DNA of 64,000 nucleotides from JBGLNJ01 sp041300525. Its GTDB lineage: Bacteria > Chloroflexota > Anaerolineae > Fen-1058. The notes under the pieces are model-generated. The model did no database searches, had not been told where the DNA came from, and saw only the letters and a list, made by a program, of their open reading frames with translations. Location of the stretch: positions 4,650,001 to 4,714,000 of the forward strand of contig JBGLNJ010000001.1 in NCBI GenBank assembly GCA_041300525.1, written 5' to 3'. Made by a program: the position numbers and the translations under genes. Positions 42,691-51,080 of this stretch are shown piece by piece (positions within the stretch are counted from its first letter, which is position 1; each line of letters begins with the position of its first letter).

Positions 42691-43030
42691 TGGCATCCAG
42701 AGCCACGGCAAGTTCCGCTTTTACTTCTTCGTCTGCGTATGTAACTGCGGCGCGCATCAAGGCAATCTCGATGGACTTTTTTGCGGCCCTGTACATCTCA
42801 TACAAGCCAATCCACTCTATGAAATCCGTGTCGTCGCCCATTTCGCCGCGATTGAACTTGGCCGCGAACTCGTCCGAAGTCATGCCATACTCGAGTTCCA
42901 TGTCGCGCAAATCGCGGGACACCTCGACCAAATCCTCGACCGGCGAAGTGCTCTCGACCGCTTCGCGCCAGAGTTGCTGAAAGCGCTCCGGTTCCATGTC
43001 TTTGAGATTAGTGAGAACCAGTTTCGGCAT
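42665..43030 (-). CDS. TumA-like antitoxin candidate
   Basis: A 121-residue acidic helical protein with EYGMTSDEFAAKFNRGEMGD and DTDFIEWIGLYEMY. The pattern S-x-E-F...G.x.GD..DF.EW..LYEMY is typical of genes that precede TumE-like toxins. The start ATG at 43030 has GAGAGG upstream, and a strong promoter lies at 43090-43118. Its end overlaps the toxin start, so the antitoxin is made first and the toxin by coupling. The N-terminal half (residues 1-60) is of unknown fold. Confidence 0.6.
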   Translation of the reverse strand: MPKLVLTNLKDMEPERFQQLWREAVESTSPVEDLVEVSRDLRDMELEYGMTSDEFAAKFNRGEMGDDTDFIEWIGLYEMYRAAKKSIEIALMRAAVTYADEEVKAELAVALDANESRRVPA

Positions 43031-43089
43031 CTCGTCGCCTCTCACGTTCCTTTCACCTGCGCACTACACCCCGCATTCCCCGCTTGCTA

Positions 43090-43118
43090 ATTATATCGGC
43101 GGTAACATTCCAACGCAA
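43090..43118 (-). promoter_or_regulatory. Promoter of the TumA/TumE pair, TTGCGT-17-TATAAT
   Basis: On the minus strand -35 TTGCGT (43118-43113) and -10 TATAAT (43095-43090), 17 bases apart. Both boxes and the spacing are identical to the ppdK promoter. Confidence 0.7.
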
Positions 43119-43121
43119 ATA

Positions 43122-44747
43122 TCAGAATCCCTCGACCTTGCTCAAATCCACGATGCCTTGCGGCAGCGCAGCGATGCGCTGCAAGAGCGCCAGTCGCGTC
43201 TCGCGCACCGAAGGGTCTTGCGCCATCACCAATACGTCCACAAAGAATTTGCTGATGACGGGAACCATCGGCATGAACGCGGAAAAGAATTCGTCTACGC
43301 TGTTTTGCGGCGCGATGCGAGCCGCCACGACTTGATACGCTTGATACAACGTCTGCGTGCCGGCATCGGGATCGCGTGTGATGTCGAGCGGGAAAGCTTG
43401 CGCAAACTCGCGCGTGATGCGGACGCACCGCGCAAAGTTGGAGAGCACGTCGTTCCAGTCGGGACGCGCGGCCCGGGCGGTCAGTTGCTCGACCGCTTGT
43501 CGGGCGCGATACGGATCGTCGCCGCGCGCCGAAAGCGCCGCTTCGATCAGGTCATAGCGCCAACCTTGATCGCCCAACAACACGCGCAGCCGGCCCGCGA
43601 TGAACTCGTGCGCCTGCGCAAGGGTCTCGTCGCTGACCGGCACAGGCTGGAACTGGGCCGCCGCTCGCAACAACTCACGCAACGAAAGCGAAAGGTTCTT
43701 TTCGATCAAGACCTGCACGATGCCGAGCGCCGCGCGTCGCAGCGCAAACGGGTCCGCCGAGCCGGTGGGGATCAGGTTGACGGCAAACAGGCCCACCAAG
43801 CTATCGAGCTTGTCGGCCAGGCCCACGACGATGCCGGGCAAACTCTCCGGCAACTTGTCGCCCGTGTAACGCGGCAAGTAATGCTCAAAAATCGCCTGCG
43901 CCACTTCCGGCGGCTCGCCCTGGCGCAGGGCATACTCGCGGCCTATCACGCCTTGCAAGCTGGTAATCTCGACCACCATCTGCGTTGCCAGGTCGGCCTT
44001 GCACAAATGAGCAGCGCGTCGAGCGGCCTGCAAATCGGACTCGGTCAAGCTCAACATCGCGGCGATGTGTGGCGTCAGGTTTTCGATACGATGAATCTTG
44101 TCCAGCACCGAACCGAGTTTCTTTTGGAATGTGAGTGTGCCCAGGCGCGGCAAGAACTCTTCCAGCTTCTTTTGCGAGTCGTGCTTGACAAAGTAAGCTG
44201 CGTCGGCAAAACGCGCTCGCAGCACGCCCTCGTTGCCGTGCGCGACGATGTCGAGGTTCTCCTGCGGGCCGTTGCGAACCGCGATAAAGTGGGGTTGGAG
44301 AGTGGAGATTGGGTATTCGACTGGGAAGTATCGCTGGTGCTTGCGCATCACCGTGACCAACACATCGCGCGGCACGGAGAGGTAATCCGGCTCAAAGTTG
44401 CCCAACAGCGCCGTCGGCTGCTCGACGAGATTGGTCACTTCGTCTAGCAGGCCGGGGTCATCGGGCACAACCCCGTTCACGGATTGGGCCAGGCGATTGA
44501 TCTGCGCTTTGATGGTCATGCGGCGCTCGTCCATGTCCAAGATGACGCCGTGTGATTTCAAGAGATCAAGGTATGCATCGGCTTTAGATATTTCGAGGTC
44601 AGGCGAACCGTCGGCGCGGACACCGCGCGAGACGCGCCCACTCGTCACATCGGCGTACTCGAACGGGATGACATGTTCATCTATCAGCGCCACCAGCCAG
44701 CGGATCGGGCGACTGAAGGCCACGTTCGTCCCAAATCGCAGGCGCAA
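43122..44747 (-). CDS. glyS: Glycyl-tRNA synthetase beta subunit, N-terminus missing
   Basis: About 540 residues from LRFGTNVAFSRPIRWLVALI to the end: GVVPDDPGLLDEVTNLVEQP, FEPDYLSVPRDVLVTVMRKHQRYF, HFIAVRNG and GSADPFALRRAALGIVQ are GlyS landmarks, and the C-terminal anticodon-binding helices are present. It charges tRNA-Gly with the alpha subunit. The first 130-150 residues (or the fused alpha domain) are absent at the join near 44750. A low-complexity stretch around 44285-44320, encoding YPISTLQ, resembles the spacer repeats found between genes. Confidence 0.9.
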   Translation of the reverse strand: MRLRFGTNVAFSRPIRWLVALIDEHVIPFEYADVTSGRVSRGVRADGSPDLEISKADAYLDLLKSHGVILDMDERRMTIKAQINRLAQSVNGVVPDDPGLLDEVTNLVEQPTALLGNFEPDYLSVPRDVLVTVMRKHQRYFPVEYPISTLQPHFIAVRNGPQENLDIVAHGNEGVLRARFADAAYFVKHDSQKKLEEFLPRLGTLTFQKKLGSVLDKIHRIENLTPHIAAMLSLTESDLQAARRAAHLCKADLATQMVVEITSLQGVIGREYALRQGEPPEVAQAIFEHYLPRYTGDKLPESLPGIVVGLADKLDSLVGLFAVNLIPTGSADPFALRRAALGIVQVLIEKNLSLSLRELLRAAAQFQPVPVSDETLAQAHEFIAGRLRVLLGDQGWRYDLIEAALSARGDDPYRARQAVEQLTARAARPDWNDVLSNFARCVRITREFAQAFPLDITRDPDAGTQTLYQAYQVVAARIAPQNSVDEFFSAFMPMVPVISKFFVDVLVMAQDPSVRETRLALLQRIAALPQGIVDLSKVEGF

Positions 44748-44889
44748 CTATTCAGGGAGACCTCACCCTTGCGAGAGTTTGCTCGAATCAAGCCGGAATC
44801 GCGCACTGGGGGAAAATGTGATAAACTGGTATGGCTCTTGCCTGAGCATGGTATGGCTCGAGATTTGCGCGACGCAGAAAGGAACGACG

Positions 44890-45723
44890 ATGACCACAGC
44901 CGCCCATATCCTGGTCGTGGACGACGAGGCCGGAGTGCGCTTTTTCCTGGAGCAGATGCTTGAGCGCGACGGCCACCAGGTCGTGGCCGTAGAAAGCGGA
45001 GAAGCTGCGCTGGAGCGCATCGCAACCCAAGAGTTCGACTTGGTGCTGGTGGATTTGAGATTGCAGGGCATCGGGGGCATGGATGTCCTGGCGGCGGTGC
45101 GCGAGACAGCGCCCGATACTCCCGTCATCGTGCTCACCGCCCATGCTTCGCTCGAATCCGCCATGGAAGCGCTCCGTCAGGGCGCGCACGATTACCTGTT
45201 CAAGCCCAGTCAGGTCGTCGAGGTGCGCGAGAGCGTCCGCACGGCGCTGCTCAAGCGCCAAGCCGCTCTGCAACAACGCCACCTGTTAGCTCAACTGACG
45301 CAGCACTTGACCGGCGCCCCGCAAAAGCCCGCGACGACCGCCGCCCCTCCCTCGTCCATCTCCGGGCTGCCGCCCCATCCTGCTAACTTGGAAAACCAGG
45401 CGCGTTTCTCCCAGCAAGGCGGACTGATTGTGGACATGATGCGGCACGTGATCACGTTGGACGGCCACATGCTGGAGCTTTCTCCCACCGAATTCGCACT
45501 CCTGGCTTATCTGTGCGCCGAAACCCCCCGTGTGATTTCGGCGCAAGAGCTGGTGCATGCAGTGCAAGGCTATGAATGTGAGCCCTGGGCGGCGCGAGAG
45601 ACGTTGCGTTATCACGTCCACCGCATCCGGCAGAAAGTCAGGCACGCCACGGACCGCGCGGACATTGTCCGCACCGTGCGTGGAGTAGGATACACGCTCG
45701 ATCTTGGCGTCCCAGACCAGTGA
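44890..45723 (+). CDS. Response regulator with winged-helix output
   Basis: The 277-residue regulator has a receiver domain with phosphorylation Asp55 (LVLVDLRLQG), acidic pocket VVDDEAG, Thr83 region VLTAHAS and Lys105 (YLFKPSQ). A linker of about 50 residues rich in Ala/Pro leads to a winged-helix DNA-binding domain (LSPTEFALLAYLC, HVHRIRQKV, VRTVRGVGYTL) of OmpR type. GGAAC precedes the ATG. A hybrid histidine kinase follows 400 bases downstream on the same strand and is the likely partner, though a hairpin and probably a new promoter lie between. Confidence 0.9.
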   Translation: MTTAAHILVVDDEAGVRFFLEQMLERDGHQVVAVESGEAALERIATQEFDLVLVDLRLQGIGGMDVLAAVRETAPDTPVIVLTAHASLESAMEALRQGAHDYLFKPSQVVEVRESVRTALLKRQAALQQRHLLAQLTQHLTGAPQKPATTAAPPSSISGLPPHPANLENQARFSQQGGLIVDMMRHVITLDGHMLELSPTEFALLAYLCAETPRVISAQELVHAVQGYECEPWAARETLRYHVHRIRQKVRHATDRADIVRTVRGVGYTLDLGVPDQ

Positions 45724-45763
45724 ACGGCAAGCGGCCACAGGCACATTCCTCAGAGGCAACTGC

Positions 45764-45826
45764 TCACCCTTGCGAAGGTTGTGTTTGTACTCGCCACGTG
45801 TTCCCTTGGAACCTTCGCAAGGGTGA
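45764..45826. repeat. Perfect 17-bp inverted repeat, TCACCCTTGCGAAGG type
   Basis: Arms 45764-45780 and 45810-45826 with a 29-base loop, 40 bases after the response regulator stop. A half-copy (TCACCCTTGCGAGAG) lies at about 44763-44777 before the same gene. The rest of the stretch 45724-46128 holds no gene that I can see. Confidence 0.8.
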
Positions 45827-46128
45827 CTGACCTTTTCCCACGCCACCGGCGACGGGTATCACATCCCCTGATCCTTCTTTGCCCCTTTTCCAATAGCTAC
45901 GTTTGACTTGCCGCCCTTGCGCCAATGCAATCGTTACACAATTGCCACCTAACACTAACGTAGTCTATGGTGTTTTGCGCTATGATTAGGGCACGCGATC
46001 CAGCTTCACACGCATTTGCTTCCACGCAGGCAGCGATCGGCTCCACCCCCGCCCGGTCATGAGCCTGGAACCTGACCTAGTTCAGCAACATCCGGGGCGG
46101 GGAATCTCTTGGCAAAAGGAACAGTGAT

Positions 46129-47241
46129 ATGAACAGCATGGAAGAACTTCAGGCTACTTTTATTCGGAACGTCGAGCACGAGTTGCGCACTCCATTGTCC
46201 ATTGTGCAAGGCTATGCCGAATTGTTGCGAGATGGGGAGTTGGGCCAACTTGCGCCGGAGCAGCAACAGGCGATGCTGGTCATCGTTGACCGCGCCTACG
46301 AACTGCGCAAACTGGTGGAGCGGATCGGCATTCTGCTCGAAGCTCAATCTCGTCAGGGCACTTGCTTGCCGCTCTCGTTGAGTGACGTCATCGCAGAAGT
46401 GGTAAAAGGCCGGTGTGCAGACGCGGCGCAGGCCAGTTTGACGGTAGATGTCCGCGTTGACCCCGACCTGCCCAGTCTGCCGGGCGATTCGTACCAGTTG
46501 GCTCAAGCCTTCGACTGCTTGCTGGAAAACGCCATCAAATTCACGCCGAGTGGCGGCCAGGTAAACGTGCATGCGTATGCCGAGTCCGGCTGGATTTGCT
46601 ACACCGTGAGCGACACGGGAATCGGAATTCCGGAGGACAAAGTGACGCAGCTTTTCAATGGCTTTTACCAGGCGGACAGTTCCACCACCCGCCAGTTCGG
46701 TGGGATCGGGCTAGGCCTGACGGTCGCCAAAGCCGTTGTGGATACCTACAAAGGCAGGATCGAGATTGAAAGCCAGCCCGGTCAAGGCAGCCGGTTCACG
46801 ATCAGATTGCCCCACTCTTCACCCGAGGCGCAAGGCGGCTTGCCCGGTGGAGGCACAGCTGCTGTGCGGCGCATCCTGGTCGTGGACGACGAGGAAAATG
46901 TGGCCCTGACGCTCCAATGCGGCCTGGAAAAGCTGCCCAACTGCGAGGTGGCTATTGCCACCAGCGGCGAAGAAGCATTACAGCTCTTTGCGCAACGGCC
47001 ATTCGACTTGATGGTTACTGACTATAAAATGCCCGGCACGGATGGCATGACACTCGCAGCGCGGGTCCGCCAAGCCTATCCCCCCACTTCCATCGTCATG
47101 ATTACGGCTTACACGAATGATGATCTGCGCGAACGGGCCGCGCGCGCTTCCATCCACAGTATTTTGGACAAGCCGGTCAAACTGGCGCAAGTCCGCTCGG
47201 CGGCGCTGGAAGCATTGGGACAAGCCGTGGCGGGCAGGTAG
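46129..47241 (+). CDS. Hybrid histidine kinase without a sensor domain
   Basis: The 370-residue protein starts almost at the phosphorylation site: His17 in FIRNVEHELRTPLSIVQGYA. The ATP domain has LLENAIKFTP (131-140), DTGIGIPED and GGIGLGLTVAK. A receiver domain follows (VVDDEEN at 251, Asp298 in TDYKMPGTDG, LDKPVK). There is no membrane segment, PAS or GAF domain, so the input must come from elsewhere or the gene has lost its front. AAGGAAC before ATG 46129 supports a true start. It probably acts with the preceding response regulator. Confidence 0.88.
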   Translation: MNSMEELQATFIRNVEHELRTPLSIVQGYAELLRDGELGQLAPEQQQAMLVIVDRAYELRKLVERIGILLEAQSRQGTCLPLSLSDVIAEVVKGRCADAAQASLTVDVRVDPDLPSLPGDSYQLAQAFDCLLENAIKFTPSGGQVNVHAYAESGWICYTVSDTGIGIPEDKVTQLFNGFYQADSSTTRQFGGIGLGLTVAKAVVDTYKGRIEIESQPGQGSRFTIRLPHSSPEAQGGLPGGGTAAVRRILVVDDEENVALTLQCGLEKLPNCEVAIATSGEEALQLFAQRPFDLMVTDYKMPGTDGMTLAARVRQAYPPTSIVMITAYTNDDLRERAARASIHSILDKPVKLAQVRSAALEALGQAVAGR

Positions 47242-47281
47242 CCTCTGGCTGACGAGTAGGCAATGGGGAGTGTGCCTGGCT

Positions 47282-47635
47282 ATGCATAAGCCCTCCCTGG
47301 CCCCACTGGGGAGAACCGGATTCAAGTATGAAAGTGACTGGCAACCGTGGCGAGTCACATACTCTGACAAGGGTCTCCCGTACCTTCACTTGGAAGGATT
47401 CCTGATGTGCGCATACTGGCATCAAATAGACTGTAGAACAGGGAACACTGGCATTACACCAGTCACAGTAGATGATACAAAGGACATTTTCGCTGATGTA
47501 ACTTACTGGTATGATGTCTGTCAGAAAGATTGGGTAGACACTCCCGGCGAGGGGGTGTTCGTGGTAAAGGGAGTAGAAAAACGCTTCCACCAGCCACCGC
47601 GTGGAATCTACCTATCCCCTTTTAAAGTCCTCTGA
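47282..47635 (+). CDS. Hypothetical protein, 117 aa
   Basis: From ATG 47282 the frame gives a Trp/Tyr-rich product: GFKYESDWQPWRVTYSDKGL, GFLMCAYWHQIDC, VTYWYDVCQKDWVDTP and a final PPRGIYLSPFKVL. GC is lower than around it, as in the island at 39 kb. It has no membrane span and I do not recognise it. The frame is open upstream into the kinase gene, but that part is a shadow. Its end overlaps the convergent methyltransferase by 24 bases. Confidence 0.45.
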   Translation: MHKPSLAPLGRTGFKYESDWQPWRVTYSDKGLPYLHLEGFLMCAYWHQIDCRTGNTGITPVTVDDTKDIFADVTYWYDVCQKDWVDTPGEGVFVVKGVEKRFHQPPRGIYLSPFKVL

Positions 47636-48550
47636 TACGAACACCGGTCCAGCGTACGAACTGCGGGAGCCTTGAGCATAAGGGATGATTGAATTGAGAC
47701 CTGATCCACATGGTAGCATCTCAAGAGCCACCGTCCTTAATATCTTCACGGCCACGGCGAACACTTCGCGCTCAAAGAACCAACGGAACGGCGGCCAATG
47801 GAATGCGATGTGGCGCGCCGCCTTGAACAGCAGCGGCTCACGCCGACGCTGGGGCGGCGTGTCGAGCCAGACCTTGATCCGCCCAAAGCCGGCCCGCTTG
47901 AGATTGCGCTGCAAGCCCACCATGTCCTGCTCGTTGACGTGTACATCCAGGTTGACGGCGACGTTGAGCGCGCGCGGGTCTCGCGGATAGAGATGGCCTT
48001 TGCCCTGGATCATCCGAATCAACCGGACGACGGGATAGGCGTACACGTCGTACCAGCGGTTCGGCGCTGTGTGCACGATAAACATCCCGCCGGCCTTGAG
48101 GACGCGCTTGATTTCGGCCATCGCCGCGTCCAGTTCCCACGGGTAAAGGTGCTCGACCACGTCGAACATCAGCACACGGTCGAACGCGCCCGACGGGAAC
48201 GGCAAGCGTTTGGCATCGGCCCGGTACACGCCCATCTTGCCGGGCAATGGATCGCCCGCCGAGCGGATCAGCTCTTGCGAAAGGTCAACGGCGACCTCGG
48301 CATAATCAATGCCGTAAGCGTCCGCGCCCAGCCGCGCGCAATGACGCAATATCTCGCCGCGCCCGCAGCCCACATCCAGCACCCGCATCCCTGGCTCTAC
48401 CGACGCAACCGCGAACGCTTTGCTCAGCCGGCGCGACAGCAGCTCGCCCTGTGATTTCAGAAACTCTTCATGCCCCTCGCACGCGGTGAGGAAATACTCT
48501 TTGCTGTACAACGTGGAAGGCAGTGCGGGTTGTGGGTTCTCTCGTGCCAC
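47612..48550 (-). CDS. Class I SAM-dependent methyltransferase
   Basis: A 312-residue protein. After STLYSKEYFLTACEGHEEF, motif I is VLDVGCGRGEILRHCA, motif II GIDYAEVAVDLS, then YRADAKRLPFPSGAFDRVLM and DVVEHLYPWELDAAMAEIKR, a classical Methyltransf_11 fold. The C-terminal 100 residues are basic and rich in aromatic residues (WPPFRWFFEREVF). The last 40 residues have different composition and may be noncoding read-through. Substrate unknown; such enzymes often act on small molecules or lipids. Confidence 0.8.
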   Translation of the reverse strand: MARENPQPALPSTLYSKEYFLTACEGHEEFLKSQGELLSRRLSKAFAVASVEPGMRVLDVGCGRGEILRHCARLGADAYGIDYAEVAVDLSQELIRSAGDPLPGKMGVYRADAKRLPFPSGAFDRVLMFDVVEHLYPWELDAAMAEIKRVLKAGGMFIVHTAPNRWYDVYAYPVVRLIRMIQGKGHLYPRDPRALNVAVNLDVHVNEQDMVGLQRNLKRAGFGRIKVWLDTPPQRRREPLLFKAARHIAFHWPPFRWFFEREVFAVAVKILRTVALEMLPCGSGLNSIIPYAQGSRSSYAGPVFVSEDFKRG

Positions 48551-48587
48551 GACTCGTCCTTTCTAAACGCGATTATACCAGATTACA

Positions 48588-48680
48588 CATTTCAGATTGT
48601 AGATTCTAGATTGCTGATTGACGCCATGCGCTCTAATCCTCAACCTCCAATCTGCAATCAGCAATCTACAATCAGAATTT
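48588..48680. repeat. Degenerate GATTGTAGATTGCTGATTG spacer array
   Basis: Runs of CAGATTGTAGATTCTAGATT and, in opposite orientation, CCAATCTGCAATCAGCAATC flank a short unique core, so the block forms a loose inverted repeat. The unit matches GATTGCAGATTGGAGATTGG at 27840-27861. Confidence 0.6.
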
Positions 48681-50315
48681 CCGTTTGCCGATCAACTGTC
48701 GCACGATCTCCAACTCTTTGACCTTGAGCATCCCCATCAACAGGCTGTACACCATCACGCCAGCCAGCCCAGCCCCGCCCACGATGATAAAGTGCCCCGT
48801 GGTGTGGCCGAGCCGCAGCGCGGGAGTCAAGGCCCAGGCCGCCATCGCCGCGACGGCGCCCATCGCCGCCGCCGCGCCGGTCGCCTTGGCGATGAGTGCG
48901 CGCGCCCCGTAACCGCCCAGTCCGCCCATCCGCCGCTTGATGAGCCACAGCATGATGAGCGCGTGGCTGAACCATTGAACCGAGGTCGCCAGCGCCAGGT
49001 CAGAGACGCGCAGCGGGCGGCCCAGGGCCAGCGTGGGCGCAAGCGCCGCCGCCAGGTAAATCCCAATGCAGATCAGCCCCACCACCGCCGGAGTGAGCGT
49101 GTCTTTGCGTGCGTAAAACGCAAAGATAAGTGGCACGTCAATCGCGGCAAAGGTCAGGCCGAACAGATAAAAGCGCAAAAGCTGCGCCGTTGCCACTGTA
49201 TCCGCCGACGTGAACTCGCCATGCTGAAAGACCAGCGCGACAATCGGCTGGGCCAGCACGAACAGTCCCACCGTCGCCGGGATGATTAGGATCAGCACCA
49301 GCTTGAGGCCGTGTGCCAGCGTTGAGAGAAAGGGCCAGCCAGAGGCCGGGTCGTCGAGGGAGAAGAGTTGGCTCTGGCGAGAAAGTGTGGGCAGGATCGC
49401 CGTCGAGATCGCCACGGCGACCAGTCCTTGCGGGAACTGCATCAACGTGGTCGCGTAATTCATCCAGCCGAGACTGCTCGCGCCGGTGTACGAAGCCAGG
49501 TTGTAGCTCAAGTAGACGCTCACCTGGCTAATGACCAGGCTCGCGGCGACCGGGACGTACAACCGGGCGATATGCCGCAGCGCCGGGTGCTGCAAATCCA
49601 GCGTCGGTCGCAGCCGCAGGCCGCGCAGGCCGGGCGCTTGCAGCGCAATCTGGACGACGCTGCCCACCAGGATGCCCAGCGCCATGCTCGCCACGCCCAG
49701 GCGTTGACTGAACAAGAGCGCCACGACCACGACGCTGGCGTTGTACACAGTGGACGTGAACGCCGGCAGCGCAAAGCGCTTGAGCGCATACAGCAGCCCG
49801 GTGAGCAGCCCTGACAGGCTGAGAAAGATCACGGCGGGAAGCGTGATGCGCAGCAAATCCGTCGCCAGCGCCAGCGTCTGGGCGTCATAGCCGCTGCCGA
49901 GCAGCCAGGCGATGAGCGGCGCAATCCCTTCAGCCAGGATCACCAGGACAGTCAGCGCCATGAATGCCAACGTGAGCAGCGTGCCTACCAGCCGCTCTAG
50001 CTCCTCGCGACGTTCCGGCGCAGCATACTCGCTAAAGACCGGCACCAACGCGCCCGATATCATCCCGCCGATGAGCAGGTCGTAAAGTTGCCGGGGCACA
50101 ATGTCCGAGACCTGGAAAGCCGTCACGAGCCACGTCGCGCCGAACAGGTGCGACTTGACTGTCTCGCGCGCCAGGCCCAGCACGCGGCTGGCGATGTTGC
50201 CCAACGCGATGATGCTCGCCGCGCGGGCGACGCCCAACGCGGAACTCTCTGCCGGTTGGGTGATGGCCGCTGGTTCGGGGGTGATGAGATTGTCGTCGCT
50301 GATCACAGAGTACAT
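48672..50315 (-). CDS. murJ: Lipid II flippase MurJ
   Basis: A 547-residue protein of about fourteen membrane spans from the MVF/MOP family that moves lipid II to the outside for peptidoglycan synthesis. Typical segments: IASRVLGLARETVKSHLFG, YDLLIGGMISGALVPVFSEY, LRITLPAVIFLSLSGLLTGLL and LPTLSRQSQ. I chose the ATG at 50315, because upstream codons run through a repeat block. The N-terminal 25 residues are polar. The gene is complete and its end lies in the spacer array. Confidence 0.9.
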   Translation of the reverse strand: MYSVISDDNLITPEPAAITQPAESSALGVARAASIIALGNIASRVLGLARETVKSHLFGATWLVTAFQVSDIVPRQLYDLLIGGMISGALVPVFSEYAAPERREELERLVGTLLTLAFMALTVLVILAEGIAPLIAWLLGSGYDAQTLALATDLLRITLPAVIFLSLSGLLTGLLYALKRFALPAFTSTVYNASVVVVALLFSQRLGVASMALGILVGSVVQIALQAPGLRGLRLRPTLDLQHPALRHIARLYVPVAASLVISQVSVYLSYNLASYTGASSLGWMNYATTLMQFPQGLVAVAISTAILPTLSRQSQLFSLDDPASGWPFLSTLAHGLKLVLILIIPATVGLFVLAQPIVALVFQHGEFTSADTVATAQLLRFYLFGLTFAAIDVPLIFAFYARKDTLTPAVVGLICIGIYLAAALAPTLALGRPLRVSDLALATSVQWFSHALIMLWLIKRRMGGLGGYGARALIAKATGAAAAMGAVAAMAAWALTPALRLGHTTGHFIIVGGAGLAGVMVYSLLMGMLKVKELEIVRQLIGKRKF

Positions 50316-50332
50316 ATCGCGTATCGCGCCCT

Positions 50333-50425
50333 CATCCCTTCGACTTTGCTCCCCGCTCCCTTCGGTCGGGGACTTGGGGCAAGCCCCGGCCTTCTCCCGT
50401 TGAAGACAGGGGGTCAGGGTGGGGC
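50333..50425. repeat. REP-like repeat upstream of murJ
   Basis: Contains the hairpin CGGTCGGGGACTTGGGGCAA/GCCCCGGCC and a G-rich end GGGGGTCAGGGTGGGG, like the blocks at 2436 and 17397. Within 50316-50608 I see no gene. Confidence 0.5.
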
Positions 50426-50608
50426 CAAAACACAACGAGCGGCGTACGCCGCTCGACGCGCATTGTACCCCATATAACGAGGGCTGGCAAACGTAAGATC
50501 TGACCTCCCCTTCAATCCAGCCATCATTTTGCAAACTGGCTCGATTATGCCATAATCAACCCTACGGCAATCTGGACCGCCGAGACCGCTAGTCGAAAGG
50601 GGAAAGGC

Positions 50609-50752
50609 ATGTCCGACCTCACAGGGCGAATCTTGGGACAATACCAAATCCTGGAAAAGTTGGGGCTGGGTGGCACACTCGTTCATTACAAAGCTTGCCA
50701 ACTCAAGCAGAACCGCTACGTCGAGCTGCGAACCTTGTCCGATTTACTTCGG
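50609..50752 (+). pseudogene. Ser/Thr protein kinase, N-terminal 48 residues
   Basis: After AAAGGGGAAAGG and ATG the product reads MSDLTGRILGQYQILEKLGL, then a degenerate glycine loop, GGTLVHYKACQLKQNRYVEL and RTLSDL. This is the start of a bacterial PknB-like kinase (LGQYQI.EKLG.GG...VYKA..L...RYVA.K.L). Position for position the invariant Lys appears as Glu (VELRTL), so it may be from an inactive kinase. At about 50752 it meets the zinc-ribbon gene from the other strand. Confidence 0.6.
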
Positions 50753-51014
50753 GCAGCAGCGCGATTCGGTCAAAGTCGGCCTGCACGGGGCTTGCAGGTC
50801 TGACCGGCCTGGCTGGCGCGACAAAGGAGAAATCGGGCGGCGGGCTGGACAAGCTGCCTATGTCGCCCTCCTGGGCATGTTTTTTGCGCAACCGACATTC
50901 CTCACACCGTTTTGGAATCTCCAGTTTGTGTTCTCTGAACCATCGCTGGTGTTCATAGCTCAAAGTGAATGTCGCACCGCAATCCACGCATCGAAAAGTC
51001 TCACCGCCCATCAT
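50703..51014 (-). CDS. Zinc-ribbon protein, C-terminal end chimeric
   Basis: The N-terminal 50 residues, MMGGETFRCVDCGATFTLSY and EHQRWFREHKLEIPKRCEEC, form the probable zinc-binding domain seen in many bacteria as a stand-alone or N-terminal module: two CxxC pairs with the constant F-T-x-x-EQxWF core. A Pro/Ser linker follows. The last 25 residues after VQADFDRIALLPE cross the join with the kinase fragment near 50752, so the true C-terminus is unknown. The function is unknown. Confidence 0.65.
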   Translation of the reverse strand: MMGGETFRCVDCGATFTLSYEHQRWFREHKLEIPKRCEECRLRKKHAQEGDIGSLSSPPPDFSFVAPARPVRPASPVQADFDRIALLPEVNRTRFAARRSGSA

Positions 51015-51080
51015 GCACCTTTCCCACCTTGCGCCCGCCCATCGTCAGTTGCAGCGTGGCAATGCGACTGATGTTGGTCA

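Noticed and set aside
42996..44447. 483-codon plus-strand frame opposite glyS
   Set aside because: Antisense shadow; no ribosome site or motif.
45286..45846. 186-codon minus-strand frame opposite the response regulator end
   Set aside because: Shadow frame that includes the inverted repeat; no motif.
45724..46128. Possible sensor domain upstream of the hybrid kinase
   Set aside because: I looked for a coding frame joining the kinase and found none; the stretch has stops in the kinase frame and reads as intergenic.
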